A stretch of DNA of 64,000 bases from NCBI GenBank assembly GCA_963662175.1, contig OY759216.1:54391087-54455086 (forward strand). Reading direction: 5' to 3'. Under the pieces are notes generated by a model. That model did not search any database. It had not been told where the DNA came from and saw only the letters and a program-made list of their open reading frames with translations. Position 1 is the first letter of the stretch; every line of letters starts with the position of its first letter. A program made the translations under genes and the position numbers. Source of the DNA: Aradus depressus. Taxonomy: Eukaryota > Arthropoda > Insecta > Hemiptera > Aradidae. Below, piece by piece: positions 45,925 through 57,293 of the stretch.

Positions 45925-46222
45925 CCGTTTATTACAACGGCAGTTATTAGAGTTTGTTTTAAGCCTCCCCCTAATCCCCCCTTTTTCTTTGACCGATTTA
46001 GCTGAAAATCAATAGGTGTCGTCCTTAGACGGTTCTGGATACAGATATAAAATTTCGTGTTGTTACTTTCATTCTTTCGGGAGTTGTCGTATTCACAGAC
46101 ATTTGTTTGTTCATTTTTGGAATTAGGAAGTCGGAAAAACATGAACTTTTTTTGAAAACCCCTCATCGAATTTTTGGCCGATTACATAACTTCTTCAATA
46201 CTTTTTAAAGCTGGGGAAGTAA
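45925..46222 (-). repeat. HN1 5' half
   Basis: ACAACGGCAGTTATTAGAG..., AGGTGTCGTCCTTAGACGG..., CATAACTTCTTCAATACT and GCTGGGGAAGTAAAAC. Confidence 0.8.
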
Positions 46223-46339
46223 AACAGATATTATTCAAGTGGGTAATAATACTGTTCTGAGTTATACCATTTAGTCTATAAGCCTGGAGTATCTCACCAG
46301 AGACTATCTAATGCCCGGCCCTGTCTGGTTACAGTACAG

Positions 46340-46394
46340 CTCCATATGTCATGTGTATCGGCTATCAATAGGCCGATATAGGTGACATATGGAG
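46340..46394. other. Long imperfect hairpin
   Basis: Arms of 23 bases (CTCCATATGTCA...TATCGGC and its inverse) match at 20 positions around a 9-base loop. Flanks ATGCCCGG (46311) and CCCGGGCA (46492) are also inverted, so this may be a 190-bp fold-back element that encloses two meaningless minus frames. Confidence 0.6.
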
Positions 46395-46502
46395 GTCCCC
46401 CTCCAATGACAGGGATAAATTGAATGAAAGCCAACCAGAGATGAGTTAAGGGGCGAGACATGGAGCGAGATGGTCCCGGGCTTGAGGAGAGCCCGGGCAC
46501 CA

Positions 46503-46670
46503 TGAATCACCGGCAATACACTTCCCCAGCACAAGTTACAAATTAATCAAAGTTTTCTCTCCCCCTCCAAAACATTTATAAAAATCATGAATCCTTATAC
46601 TAAATTGTGTCGAAGCACTCATTAAATCGGCCATTATTAGGATTTTTGAGTCGACTCCCCCATAATCCAT
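46503..46670 (-). repeat. HN1 3' part
   Basis: TGAATCACCGGCAATACACT and TCCCCAGCACAAG, then TAGGATTTTTGAGTCGAC. Confidence 0.8.
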
Positions 46671-46964
46671 ATAAAATGTACCTTTTAGTTTTCTTTATAT
46701 TGTTTATTTGAAGAGGTTTTTATTTAAGTCATAAATACAAGCGATATCTTGTAAAAGGTACTTAGGCCCCGGAGTAATGTGATCCTAATTTTTGTCTGAT
46801 TTCGACCAAAGTCTGATGAGATCTAAGTTATCACATATGACATGTTTATATCATAGTTCAAGTCCGTTGCTACAATCCATACTGAGTTGAAGCGCTCACA
46901 AACTTCCAAGCATATACCCACAGAGAGACATCTTGGCGAAAATGGTCAAAACGTATTCAAGGGG

Positions 46965-47300
46965 ATCTTGAAATGTCAAGTTCCGTTCAAAACTCGATCT
47001 CGATTTTTTCATACTGCATTTTGTGTCGATAAATTCATTACATGGGCAGTTTTGGGGGTTTTTGAGTTGAGCCCCCTCTTATTCCCCCTTTTCCTTCTGT
47101 CGATTTCTCTGAAAATTAATAAGTGTCGTCCTTATGGAGTTTCGGTCACCCATATAAAATTTCTTATCGATACATTCATTCTATCGGGAATTATGTTGTT
47201 CATAGACAGACAGACTTTTTTTTAAAATCGTAATCTAGAGGTGTGAAAACATTTACATGTTTTCAGTTGAAAACTCCCCTATACTGGTGGGGAAGTAAAA
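46965..47300 (-). repeat. HN1 copy, rearranged
   Basis: AAGTTCCGTTCAAAACTCGA is out of normal order at the left; then the standard units (CATGGGCAGTTTTGGG, AAGTGTCGTCCTTATGG) and the end CCCCTATACTGGTGGGGAAG. Confidence 0.75.
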
Positions 47301-47518
47301 TCTAGTTCATCTTCTTGGCGATTTCACCTTCAATTTTCTTTCGCGTGACTCTTGTATTGAAAAAACAACAAATATTATAAATGTGATATTATTAAAATGT
47401 TCAACATCTAAAGCTAAACGATAAATCAGACAATAAATAAAATGAGACATACAAGAATTCGAAAAAGAGCAAAAGAAAAATGTAAGAGGTTTATGAGAGA
47501 GAAGGAGAAAGATTGTCC

Positions 47519-47520
<2 letters not shown>

Positions 47521-47554
<34 letters not shown>
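47521..47554. repeat. poly-C run, 34 bases
   Basis: The longest homopolymer in the window. Confidence 0.95.
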
Positions 47555-47715
47555 TGAGGACATATACAAGATGGGGGGACGATGCTAAAGGATGTCTGGA
47601 GGTGTGAACAAAATAAAGGATATGTCATTGGATGTAAATGGAAGGATGGCACGCGAGAGCAGGATCACGAGAGTCTCAACCAGCTCTAGAGTCACTTTTA
47701 GATATAGTTGGTTAG

Positions 47716-47769
47716 TTACTGAAGCTCATGCCCGGGCTTTAACTACAAGTTTCATATCCTCTACTACCA
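47716..47769 (-). repeat. SN1 tail fragment
   Basis: GAAGCTCATGCCCGGGCTTT then AACTACAAGTTTCATATCC. Confidence 0.7.
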
Positions 47770-47861
47770 TAATGTGTATTATTAAATTTTTATTTATTTC
47801 TTATTATTTTATGTACATTTATTTATTGATTTATATTTATACTTTCTTTACCTATAGTTAA

Positions 47862-48283
47862 GGCCCGTTCACACGATGACAGTAACTGCCATGATAGTAT
47901 TGCCATGGCAGTTCACTTCCATGACATTGTGACAATTTTGTGAGCGCACCGTTCAGTTTATGTCAGCCCAGTGACAGCTGTGCCACGGGCTACATTTCAG
48001 CAACGAGCAAGGATATTTTTGATATTCATCCAAAAATGCATAGGTATTAAACCTTTCAGACATTATTGAAAAAACCAACAATAAATAAACAGAAATAATA
48101 ATATTATTAGCCGCTGATAACAGAATTGAAATGATAGTGAACTGTCAAAGCCGTTCACACGATGGCAGTTGCTGTCACAGTCGCGGCAGCACTGTCGCAA
48201 TATCAAGCCAAACTTGATAGTGCGACAGGACCGTAATGTCGTACTGTCCGGACAGTATCTTCTGTCATCGTGTGAACGGGGCT
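47862..48283. mobile_element. TTAA-flanked MITE, 422 bp
   Basis: Ends GGCCCGTTCACACGATGACA and (inverted) AGCCCCGTTCACACGATGAC lie between TTAA at 47858-47861 and 48284-48287. A TTAA duplication is the mark of piggyBac. A further GCCGTTCACACGATGGCAG lies inside at 48151. No coding capacity. The terminal sequence does not start with the CCY typical of many piggyBac ends, so the assignment is tentative. Confidence 0.7.
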
Positions 48284-48647
48284 TTAAGGACATTTTTTTT
48301 TTTAGCTGGTAGAAATCACTCCATACGCTGAGGCCAAGTCCAACCTTCTAAAAATATTTAGGACATCCTACTGGGGTGGAAATTGGTCTAGTGTGGAATT
48401 AGTTTCTTGGAATAGGAGAGGAATTGGGACACCTCCTACTTCGTTCCGGTCCCAGCATCAGAATCTGACAGGGATTGGCTTCCGGTGCTGGGTGCCAGTA
48501 ACCACAACCACTACCTGAGTTGGTGGTGCCGTTTGGAAGCAACCACCCCCGTAGTACCATTTTAGCTAAGGCTGTGAGAACGGCCCGCCTCGGGATGGCA
48601 AGCAGTTGCCTGTCATTCCTACGGATTTCCAACTACAAGATGAGCGG

Positions 48648-49129
48648 GAGTATAAGGAAGTATTGCTATCGTGTCAAAATCCGATATCGAGGTTTCAACG
48701 GATTTTCACGTCTCAAGATCCCCGGAATACGTTTTGACTATTTTCGCGGTGATATCTGTCTGTGTATTTGATTGAAAAGTTGTGAGCGCTCTACTGCAAA
48801 AACAGTTGTACCTATCAACCTGAAATTTGGAATGAAAGACTCACATGTGCTTAGACCTGATTAGATTTTGGCCGAAATCGAACAAAAATTGAGACCGTTT
48901 TGCTCCAGGACCTAAGTACATTTTACAAAATACCGCTAATGTTTATGACCTAATCAAAAATCTTTTCAAGTAATAGTTGAAAAAAAAACTAAAATACATA
49001 TTTTATGAGTAATACGATTTTTCGCAAGTCGTCCAGTTTTCAAGATACATGCCGAAAACCGTCTTGAAATGTAGTTCTGAAACATATATGTTTACACGTT
49101 TCCATGAGAATTCTTCTCTTTCCTGTTAG
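48648..49129 (+). repeat. RP2 repeat
   Basis: GGAAGTATTGCTATCGTGTC, GGTTTCAACGGATTTTCACG, CTTTTCAAGTAATAGTTGAA and GCCGAAAACCGTCTTGAAAT recur at 61680-62085; the last part recurs at 34185. Non-coding. An SN1 SINE follows immediately. Confidence 0.8.
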
Positions 49130-49467
49130 TTAGTTATTATAACTCACGTCCGGGCTTTAACTATGAGGTCATATCGCCTACTACCAGAGCTTTTTTTTGT
49201 CACTCTGGACATGAGCCTGACTCTACTGTGGGAGTCCTAATTTTTGCCTATCCTAAATTTTTTATTCAACTAGGGCAGGGGTCTTTAACGAATACCTGAC
49301 ATCGTACAGGCTCGGGACCATCGCTTAACGTTCTATCCGAAGGACGGCGTGCTTAAGTTTATTTTACCTCCTAGATAAAATAAACTAAGGGCTTCGGTCG
49401 GGTTTCCAACACAAGATCTTGAGCTCAGAAGGCAAGCATGCAAACCACTGAGCTACAGGCGTCCTCT
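49130..49467 (-). repeat. SN1 SINE, full length
   Basis: TTAGTTAGTTATTATAACTC tail, full body and CTGAGCTACAGGCGTCCTC head. Flanked at left by RP2. Confidence 0.9.
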
Positions 49468-49697
49468 ATTTCCTGGGGCCGATTTGGCTAAAAATCTATA
49501 GGTATCGTCCTTAGAAGGTTTTTAATTTTCCAGTTTTCGTGTCTCCCCCTCATCTCTTTCTTCTCTTGAGCCGATTATCAAGAAAATTGACAGGTTTCGT
49601 CCTTATGGGTCTCTGGATAAACATATGGTGAATGCTCTACATTAAATTTCTGACCAATTACATAAATTCCCCCATACTTCGGATAGCTGGAGAAGAA
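49468..49697 (-). repeat. HN1 5' part
   Basis: GGTATCGTCCTTAGAAGG..., AGGTTTCGTCCTTATGGG..., ACATAAATTCCCCCATACTT. The SINE-RP2 pair appears to have landed in this HN1, as at 34 kb. Confidence 0.75.
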
Positions 49698-50047
49698 AAA
49701 TTACTCTCACTTAAATATTATTTCTTTTAGCAGTATCTTTATTCGCAAAGGTACGAAAAGAGTCAACTATTTCAAATGGTAGGTCTGATGGTTGGTGAGG
49801 TGTCGATCCTGGACAAGGAACATCTTAATAGAAGGCACAAAGAGAAAGAGAAGACAGTTGGCTGTTGAAACGTTGAAGATGTAAGATAAGGAATGAGGCG
49901 CGGCGCGGCAGGGGGCCCCGAGACGTACCCATCACTGTCTGTCATCCGAGGGCAGACCTACAGAAGGTATCATATCATATCGTATAAAGAAGGATAATAT
50001 AATAATTATACCGGGAGAAGAGGATGAAACAAAAGGAGAAACATATC

Positions 50048-50069
50048 GGGGGGGGGGGGGGGGGGGGGG
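50048..50069. repeat. poly-G run, 22 bases
   Basis: Uninterrupted G run. Confidence 0.9.
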
Positions 50070-50268
50070 AGGCGACAAAAATTATATAAGACAGTATCTG
50101 AGCAACACATGAGAGATGGGCCGCATTCAAATGGCTCACTCAGATGAAGAGAGAAAACATTAATTTAAATTCACTTTTAAAAATGAAGAGCTTCATTCAG
50201 AAAACGGGCGCCATCCAAGAAGTGCAGCATTTCGTGTACCTAATTCAGGGCCAACAGCAACAAAGATG

Positions 50269-50945
50269 AGGGCGTTGGTAGTTCAGAGGTAGCGTGTTCG
50301 CTTACTGAGCTCAATACTGCGGTTCGAAACCCGTTCCGGGGCGGGTGAAAAACATAGAGCACGCCGTCCTTCGGATGGGACTTTAAGAGATGGTCGTACA
50401 ACCCGAGCTTATACGAGGTTAGGTTAGGTTTTATGACTCATGCCCGGGCTTTAACTACGAGGTCATATCGCCTACTACCAGAGCGCTCTTTCGTCACTCT
50501 GGTGGACATGAGCCCGACTCTACTGTGGGAGTCCTAAATTTTGGCCTACCCTAAATTTTATTCATCTAGGGTAGGGGTCTTTAACGAGTACCTGACATCG
50601 TACAGGCTCGGGACCATCGCTTAACGTCCCATCCGAAGGACGGCGTGCTTAAGTTTATTTTACCTCCCAGATAAAATAAACTAAGGGCCTCGGTCGGGCT
50701 ACGAACCCACGACCTTGAGCTCAGAAGTCAAGCACGCATACCACTGAGCTACCGGCGCCCTCCGAGCTTATACGATGTCAGGTACTTATTAAACACCCCT
50801 ATACTAGGTGAATAAAAATTTAGGGCAGGCAAAGTTTAGAACTCCCATGTTAGAGTCGGGTCCATATCTACGGGACAAAAGAGCGCTCTGGTAGTTGGCG
50901 ATATAATGTCGTTGTTAATGCCCGGGCATGACTCACAATAACTTA
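50269..50945 (+). repeat. SN1 SINE interrupted by another SN1
   Basis: Starts GAGGGCGTTGGTAGTTCAGA (A box), B box GCGGTTCGAAACCCG; broken at 50416 and resumed at 50763; ends GGGCATGACTCACAATAAC. Confidence 0.9.
50417..50762 (-). repeat. SN1 SINE inserted in SN1, with 13-bp duplication
   Basis: A complete minus-strand copy, 346 bp, from GGTTAGGTTAGGTTTTATGA (tail) to CCGGCGCCCTC (head). CGAGCTTATACGA lies on both sides (50404-50416 and 50763-50775). Its sequence is close to the family consensus, which suggests a recent insertion. Confidence 0.95.
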
Positions 50946-50984
50946 CTATAAAAATGAACAAGGTGGTTGTGTAACAGAATATTC

Positions 50985-51160
50985 TTCCCCAGGTATACGA
51001 AGTAATATATAATACTTCTAATATATCGATGTTGAGTTTTCACCAGAATTTCACGTTCTCCGACGAAATTTTATACGTGCGTTCAGAACTCTAGGACTTG
51101 TGTGAGGCTGGGTGGAGGAGGTCTTAACATAAAAACTTAAATAACTTGATGAATGTTATT
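50985..51160 (+). repeat. HN1 fragment
   Basis: CTTCCCCAGGTATACGAAGT, GATGTTGAGTTTTCACCAGA and CATAAAAACTTAAATAACTTG. Confidence 0.7.
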
Positions 51161-52789
51161 TTTATCCGTTATTTCAAACTTTATCAGAAAAAAATTGAAT
51201 AAAACAAAAATAAATATTTAAACTGAAAATGTTTTTAATTTTGTTTGAGTAACTTTTTCACAGAGGATCAGTAATAACTGAGAAAACTTAGATTAACTGT
51301 TTCTGTCTCAAAGTTACCCCCCCTCCTCTATTCAGTGATTTCGAAATCATATGTATCGTAAATCTTATTCCTGAAGAGATAGATTCAAAGTATGAAGTTT
51401 GGTTGAAATATGTTCAGACATTTTCCAAAGTGTTGTCTTTGTTTAATCTGAAGCGGATAAGAAACTTACAAAAAATACTGAATGACCAATTTTTCTATAC
51501 GATGTTTGCCGAATGCAGACGATACAATAAACACAGTCACAATTGGAGTACACTAGCCTTCAAATATTTTAAAACTAATTTATTATATCAATTTATCTTA
51601 CTTCCTTTCATTTAAGACAGGTAATAATATATTTATTTTTTATTTTGATTATTCTTTATAAATATATTTATTCAAACAACAGGAAAAAAATCTACTAGAA
51701 GAAATATAACAAATCGTGAAAATATTTCTCATAAATACAACAAACCGAGTCAATAATATTCAAATTGAGTAGATAAATAATTTCTGAGTAATAATAATTT
51801 CCTTACATTATTTGACACATTAAAAATACTAATATTTATACAAGAAATCTAATAGAGACACCAAGAATGTCACTATACATTATTAGATAAATTGTTTTCT
51901 TTTATTTTAAATAGCTATAAACATTTTTTTTTCTTTAATTAATGAACATTAAAATTCAATGTTTCTGAACTTAAATTGGACCTGTTAAACATCATAAAAC
52001 GGAGGAAACGTCATGCTGAAAGATAACTCTGACATAAATCTGTCTCTATTGGCCCTTTATGTAAATACATCTAACCACCAAATGTTTTACATTTATATCA
52101 CTCTTTTATTATCTTTAAAAAGTCAAAAAATAAAAATAAAATTGCTATACAACTTTATTTTCACCTTAAAATTTTATTGTTTTTATTTATATATATTTTT
52201 TTGTTTTTTTCTGAAGAGGGGAGGAGGTGGGCGCCTTTTATCTCATCATTTTGTCAATATTATTCAGAATCTGAAGCTATTTATTTTATTTTTTTCCTTT
52301 GATAGTACGAAAAAATAAATAAATAAATAAGAAAAATAAATAAAGTAGTTTTCTTTCTTATTGAATAATTTATTTTTTGAAATAAAATTGAATGAAGCAC
52401 ACCCACACAGAAGCCGAATTTATTAAAAAATAATTGGGAGAAGAACAGTGATGTTTTGGAATGTAATGATGGCAGTAAAATGTATCTTGATGGTTAGCTT
52501 TAAGACAGAGGCAATTTGAAGATATCTCAGGGTTGGCGTCCCCCTTTTAAAGATTGTTTCCATTTTGAAAAACAAAAAATACAACTAATAAACATACAAG
52601 TGTGATGATCTGATCTGATGAAGAGCTCTGCAGATGGAAATTCAAGGAGAGTTAAGTTATAATATTTTTTGTAACGGGGAATATTTCTGAAGAGTTTGTC
52701 CCTTTTCGCATAAAATAAGTAAACATCTAAAAAAGTAAGCTTTTTCCAAATAGTTTGTATCCATTTAGCGTATATTCTTCCAGTACGTT
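51161..52789. other. AT-rich stretch without recognised genes
   Basis: Small open frames at 51403-51615 and 52013-52318 are compositional. AATA-type simple repeat at 52305-52345. Confidence 0.4.
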
Positions 52790-53620
52790 GTAGCGTTGTC
52801 TGAGTTGGTCGATTTCTTATTTAAGCTATTTTCCACAGATGTTTACCAATTTAGCGTTGTTTGAGTATGTTATAGCGTTGGTCCTATTTCTTATTTAATC
52901 TATTTTCCACATCATTTTTATCTATTTAGCGTTCTTTAGCTATTTCCAACAGAATACTTATCCACTTAGCATTTGTTCGGTATGTTATAGCGTTGTCCCC
53001 GTTGGTCCTATTTCTTATTTAAGCTATTTTCAAGAGAATTGTTATCTATTTAGCGTTCTTTAGCTATTTTCAACAGAATTATTATCCACTTAGCGTTTGT
53101 TCGGTATGTAGCGTTGTCCCCATTGGTCCTATTTCTTATTTAAGCTATTTTCAACAGAATTGTTATCTATTTAGCGTTCTTTAGCTATTTTCAACAGAAT
53201 TATTATCCACTTAGCGTTTGTTCGGTATGTAGCGTTGTCCCCATTGGTCCTATTTCTTATTTAAGCTATTTTCAACAGAATTGTTATCTATTTAGCGTTC
53301 TTTAGCTATTTTCAACAGAATTATTATCCACTTAGCATTTGTTCGGTATGTAGCGTTGTCCCCGTTGGTCCTATTTCTTATTTAAGCTATCTTCCACAGA
53401 ATTGTTATCTATTTAGCGTTCTTTAGCTATTTTCAACAGAATTATTATCCACTTAGCGTTTGTTCGGTATGTAGCGTTGTCTGCGTTGGTCCTATTTCTT
53501 ATTTAAGCTATCTTCCACAGAATTGTTATCTATTTAGCGTTCTTTAGCTATTTTCAACAGAATTATTATCCACTTAGCATTTGTTCTGTATGTTATAGCG
53601 TTGTCCCCGTTGGTCCTATT
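52790..53620. repeat. 121-bp tandem array, about 7 units
   Basis: TAGCGTTGTCCCC-GTTGGTCC recurs near 52990, 53111, 53231, 53352, 53473 and 53598 (period 120-121, last 125), with two degenerate units at the left edge. Each unit has a half-unit echo: TTTAGCTATTTTCAACAGAA and TTAAGCTATTTTCAACAGAA, with TTATC-A-TTAGCGTT. Central units are over 95% alike. No coding capacity. Confidence 0.95.
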
Positions 53621-53902
53621 TAAAAAAAAAATGCCTTTCAGTGATTTCACAAAGAATACTTCTTCATAGGTTAACTTTTAATATGAATGGTCTTTTTCGT
53701 ATAATCCAGATCCAGAAGTAATCTAAAACAATGAAGTCGAAAATTTACCTAAATATATTTATATATACATATATTTATTTTTTGCAGCAAGCTTATATCA
53801 AATACGCACCAAATTTAGGTCGATTGAATGAAACAAGATTATAAGTAATATTTCAGGACTATTGCAGCACTGTTGGACGCGGGAAAATACATAGGACTAG
53901 AA

Positions 53903-54185
53903 TAGTAGCTGATAGGTAGCGTTCTTGCCTACTGAGCTCAAGATCACGGGTTCATAGCCCGGCCGAGGCTTTCAAGTTTTTTTTTTATCGGGGAACTAAA
54001 AAATTTGTTGAGCACGCCGTCCTTTGGACGGGACGTTAAGCAATGGTCACGTGCCTGTACTATCTAGTTAAAGATTCCTATCCTAGTTAAATAGGCAAAA
54101 TTTATGACTCAAGCTTATGTCACAAAAGACACGGAAGAGCACTCTGACCTCGTAGTTAAAGCCAGGGCATGGGTCACAATAAAGT
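53903..54185 (+). repeat. SN1 SINE, diverged
   Basis: GATAGGTAGCGTTCTTGCC, CACGGGTTCATAGCCCGG (B box decayed), CACGCCGTCCTTTGGACGG and GGGCATGGGTCACAATAA. Confidence 0.85.
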
Positions 54186-54507
54186 ATACATAATTATATC
54201 GGAGAATAATATGATATCAAGCATATGGATTAGTCAGAATATGATTAGTTGCAACAAATATTTAATTTATTATTTTTAATATATATGTATATATTTTTTT
54301 TATATTTTATGGCAGCTATCCTGGAAAAAAATGTGTCGTCTTGACCGAAGAAAAGGGAACCGACCGAAGTATTGCGTGAGACTGTAACTCATGAGAACAG
54401 TAATTCATGGGAGGGTTGGGGTGAGACCTAGAGCACGTCTGATGGAGTGGTACCCGGTCTGTACCTGGCGTTCACAAGGTAGAGTTAGTAGCATAGGCGT
54501 AGGAAGA

Positions 54508-54508
<1 letters not shown>

Positions 54509-54537
<29 letters not shown>
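54509..54537. repeat. poly-C run, 29 bases
   Basis: Preceded by GCATAGGCGTAGGAAGAG; creates false proline and glycine frames. Confidence 0.9.
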
Positions 54538-54538
<1 letters not shown>

Positions 54539-54539
54539 T

Positions 54540-55177
54540 GATCACACCCTTTCTGCTAAATAACCGTTTTAAATAAAAATAATACTGCATAATAATAACT
54601 GAACACCCATAAGTAGAATTTAATAGTATATTGTACAACTAGTGTGGATAAGAGACTTACATCGCACGAGAAGAATATTGTGAGGGCTTATTTTTGCCCA
54701 CATCCACACGTGTTGCACATACGTTTTTTCCTAAGATCGAATATTATAATAATAAATTGTTTTATAATTATTTGTTATTCCCTTTGGCCTCAATTATTTT
54801 TTCCTTTTCAATTATTATTTTTTTATATTTTGTATACATTTTCAGAAGATTATTGTGGTGGCGAAACGATACTCTGGTCCCCACGACGTCAGGGTTGCCC
54901 TCACGACCCCCATGGAATCTTCGCCTATGGTTAGTAGTAATCTAAAACTCGAGCTTTGAAAGAATTTTGGTTAGTAAATGTATTATATAAGAAAAAAATT
55001 GAAAAATGTATTATAGTTTTTCTTGGTACACCTTTTGGTACACATGGGTGACTTGAAATAGTTATTTTGAGGTCTTGTCACCCATCTCACCCCCTTCTAA
55101 ATTAATAGGAATGATTATTAAAAATCAACAAAATAATGTTTGTTGAATTTACGAAAAACATGAAACAACAACGGTTT
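54540..55177. other. Unassigned AT-rich DNA
   Basis: Two overlapping plus frames (54644-54945) contain no known domain. Confidence 0.35.
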
Positions 55178-55300
55178 TACTTCTTCAGCTGTACGAAGAA
55201 TAAGGGAAGAATAAAGAATGTCTGTCTGTCATTGTGTCTGTCTGTGAACATGATAACCCTCTAAGGACAAGATTCTCAACCAAATCAGCCAGAGGAAAGA
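55178..55300 (+). repeat. HN1 5' fragment, internal deletion
   Basis: TTTACTTCTTCAGCTGTACG, GAAGAATAAGGGAAG (fold-back) and GTCTGTGAACATGATAACC, then jumps to CAACCAAATCAGCCAGAGG. Confidence 0.75.
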
Positions 55301-55529
55301 AAAGTAAAGATAACAAATAACTTTTTTTCTTGGTAAAATGGAGAAACTGATTCAAATATTCCTGACCACAGTCCCCCCCCCTTTGCCAAGAGGTCCCGAC
55401 AATATTTTCTGGTCATGGTTCTAAAATAAAATTTCAATGAAAATCGAAGCAGAAGTAATAAATCAGCTCTTTGAGATATGCAGAACAACTGAGAAAAATA
55501 ACATCGTTCCAAAATTATGCATCCGCACA

Positions 55530-55577
55530 AAGAACCGTCGCTCATGAACGATATATCGTACCAAAACGTTCATGAGC
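55530..55577. other. Perfect 11-bp hairpin arms
   Basis: GCTCATGAACG and CGTTCATGAGC around a loop of about 16 bases that itself contains CGATATATCG. Confidence 0.6.
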
Positions 55578-55669
55578 CCTCAATGGTCGAAATACTTTTG
55601 TGGTAAAATAGTTATCGGGGCTAGTTATTAATAGTATTATATCCAGTATTATAAGTACGAAATATTAGT

Positions 55670-55860
55670 ACCAAGACCGGGATGTAGCGAACCTACAAAT
55701 ATTAGTACCTGGATGTAGCGAACCTACAAATATTAGTACCTGGATGTAGCGAACCTACAAATATTAGTACCCGGATGTAGCGAACCTACAAATATTAGTA
55801 CCGGGATGCAGCGAACCTACAAATATTAGTACCCGGGTGAAGCGAACCTACAAATAAATA
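55670..55860. repeat. 31-bp minisatellite, 6 units
   Basis: GATGTAGCGAACCTACAAAT followed by ATTAGTACC repeats with period 31; the units vary at CTGG/CCGG/CGGG. The first unit has a 6-base insertion. Confidence 0.95.
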
Positions 55861-56044
55861 TACAAATAATGTACTCAAATCATTCCATACAGAAAATCTA
55901 TATTTGTTCTAATCCAGACAAAAACACGATTCATACACAGAAAAATTGGCAAATAAATTTCTTACCTAAGAAAAAATTTTGTTTCCTAGCGGAGGAGGTT
56001 GTGCGTTTTATCAAAATCTGCAAATAACAATTTTAAATACTGGA

Positions 56045-56570
56045 CTTTTACTTTTCCATCTGTACCAAGTATAGGCTGTTATGTAATCGATCAAACATTC
56101 GATTGTTGAGATTTCCCCAGATTCAAATATTCCTGTCTGTGAACACGATATTCCCGATATTATGAATATATCGACATGAAATTGTATATGCATATCCAGA
56201 ACTCCATAAGGATCGATAACTGTATACGAATCGGCAAAAGGAAAGGGAGGACCAGAGGAAGAGGACGTTCTTCTAAAAGTACTTAAAAATTATTATATAA
56301 TTGTATGTATGTATGTATGGACACGAAGTATATATGTGGATACATGAATCAATAAGAACACCTGTCGATTTTTAACAAAATCGGCCAAAGAGAATAGAGA
56401 GGAGCTTAACTGGAAAACCGTAATAACTGCCGATGTAATGGAAGTATTGTTACGAAATTTTATATGAAAATGCAGAAGTCTCTACATATTGATTTTCAAG
56501 CAAATTGGAAGGTAGGTTTCAAATGGAGGTAGATCTGATTCTGGGGAAGTAGATCTGCGATGTGAAGTCA
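56045..56570 (+). repeat. HN1 copy, nearly full length
   Basis: ACTTTTCCATCTGTACCAAG and GTATAGGCTGTTATGTAATC at left; three units; GATTCTGGGGAAGTAGATCT at right. The terminal hairpin is lost. A GTAT microsatellite lies at 56303-56318. Confidence 0.8.
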
Positions 56571-56664
56571 AACATGCTCAGACCATCCCGCCTGTACTTA
56601 CCCGATTAACTCATTTTTTACAGCAACAAAAAATTAAATTAAATATTATATATTTACTGAATAG

Positions 56665-56935
56665 TTGATACCTTCATTTCAAATGTATGGTACGTGGGAG
56701 AAGGACTGGACGAGGGTTGGATCATGCGTGTTGGATGGACAAAGTGGCACGGCTGGAGACTGGCCGGACCACGGACCAGCGCGAGACGACTTCTCTACAT
56801 CAACTGAAGCCGAAGAGCGGAGAGGGCGGGGCCTCGAGGTGGGAGTGGTGGGGGGAGAGGGCTCTTCTCCCATTGGTCCAATGGCCCACTAACCACGCCT
56901 ACTTTAACTTTAACTTTTTTTTAAATAAATTCCCG
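56665..56935. promoter_or_regulatory. GC-rich island with GC box and CCAAT palindrome
   Basis: In an AT-rich setting, 56690-56900 is GC-rich and contains GGGCGGGGCC (GC-box-like, 56825) and CCATTGGTCCAATGG (inverted CCAAT pair, 56870). This could be a promoter or first exon, or just a GC-rich repeat. Overlapping frames on both strands have no domain. Confidence 0.25.
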
Positions 56936-57293
56936 CCCTCCCACCCTCTTTCCCTCCTACACAATACTCCCGCCTCCCATCTATCTATATGCTTGCACCT
57001 CTTGTTATGATAATACGAAATAAAGCCAATATGGTTGTGGAAAAATAAAAACATAAATCCAACACCATTGAATAACATTTTTCACAAATATATTTGCTTT
57101 ATTTTCGATGGGACTTATTTGTACCAAAAAAATCAGCTTTACAGAAAATAAGCTTTAATGTAAATAATTATACTCGACAAGCGTCTAACTTGGACTCCTC
57201 ACCTCACACGACACTGAAAAGACAAGAAATTGAATGACTACTAGACAAAAGATCTAAATAAAAAAAATAAAACAACTTTATACAATGCAGTGA

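Noticed and set aside
52790..53620. CRISPR-like array
   Set aside because: Head-to-tail 121-bp units without unique spacers; the setting is eukaryotic.
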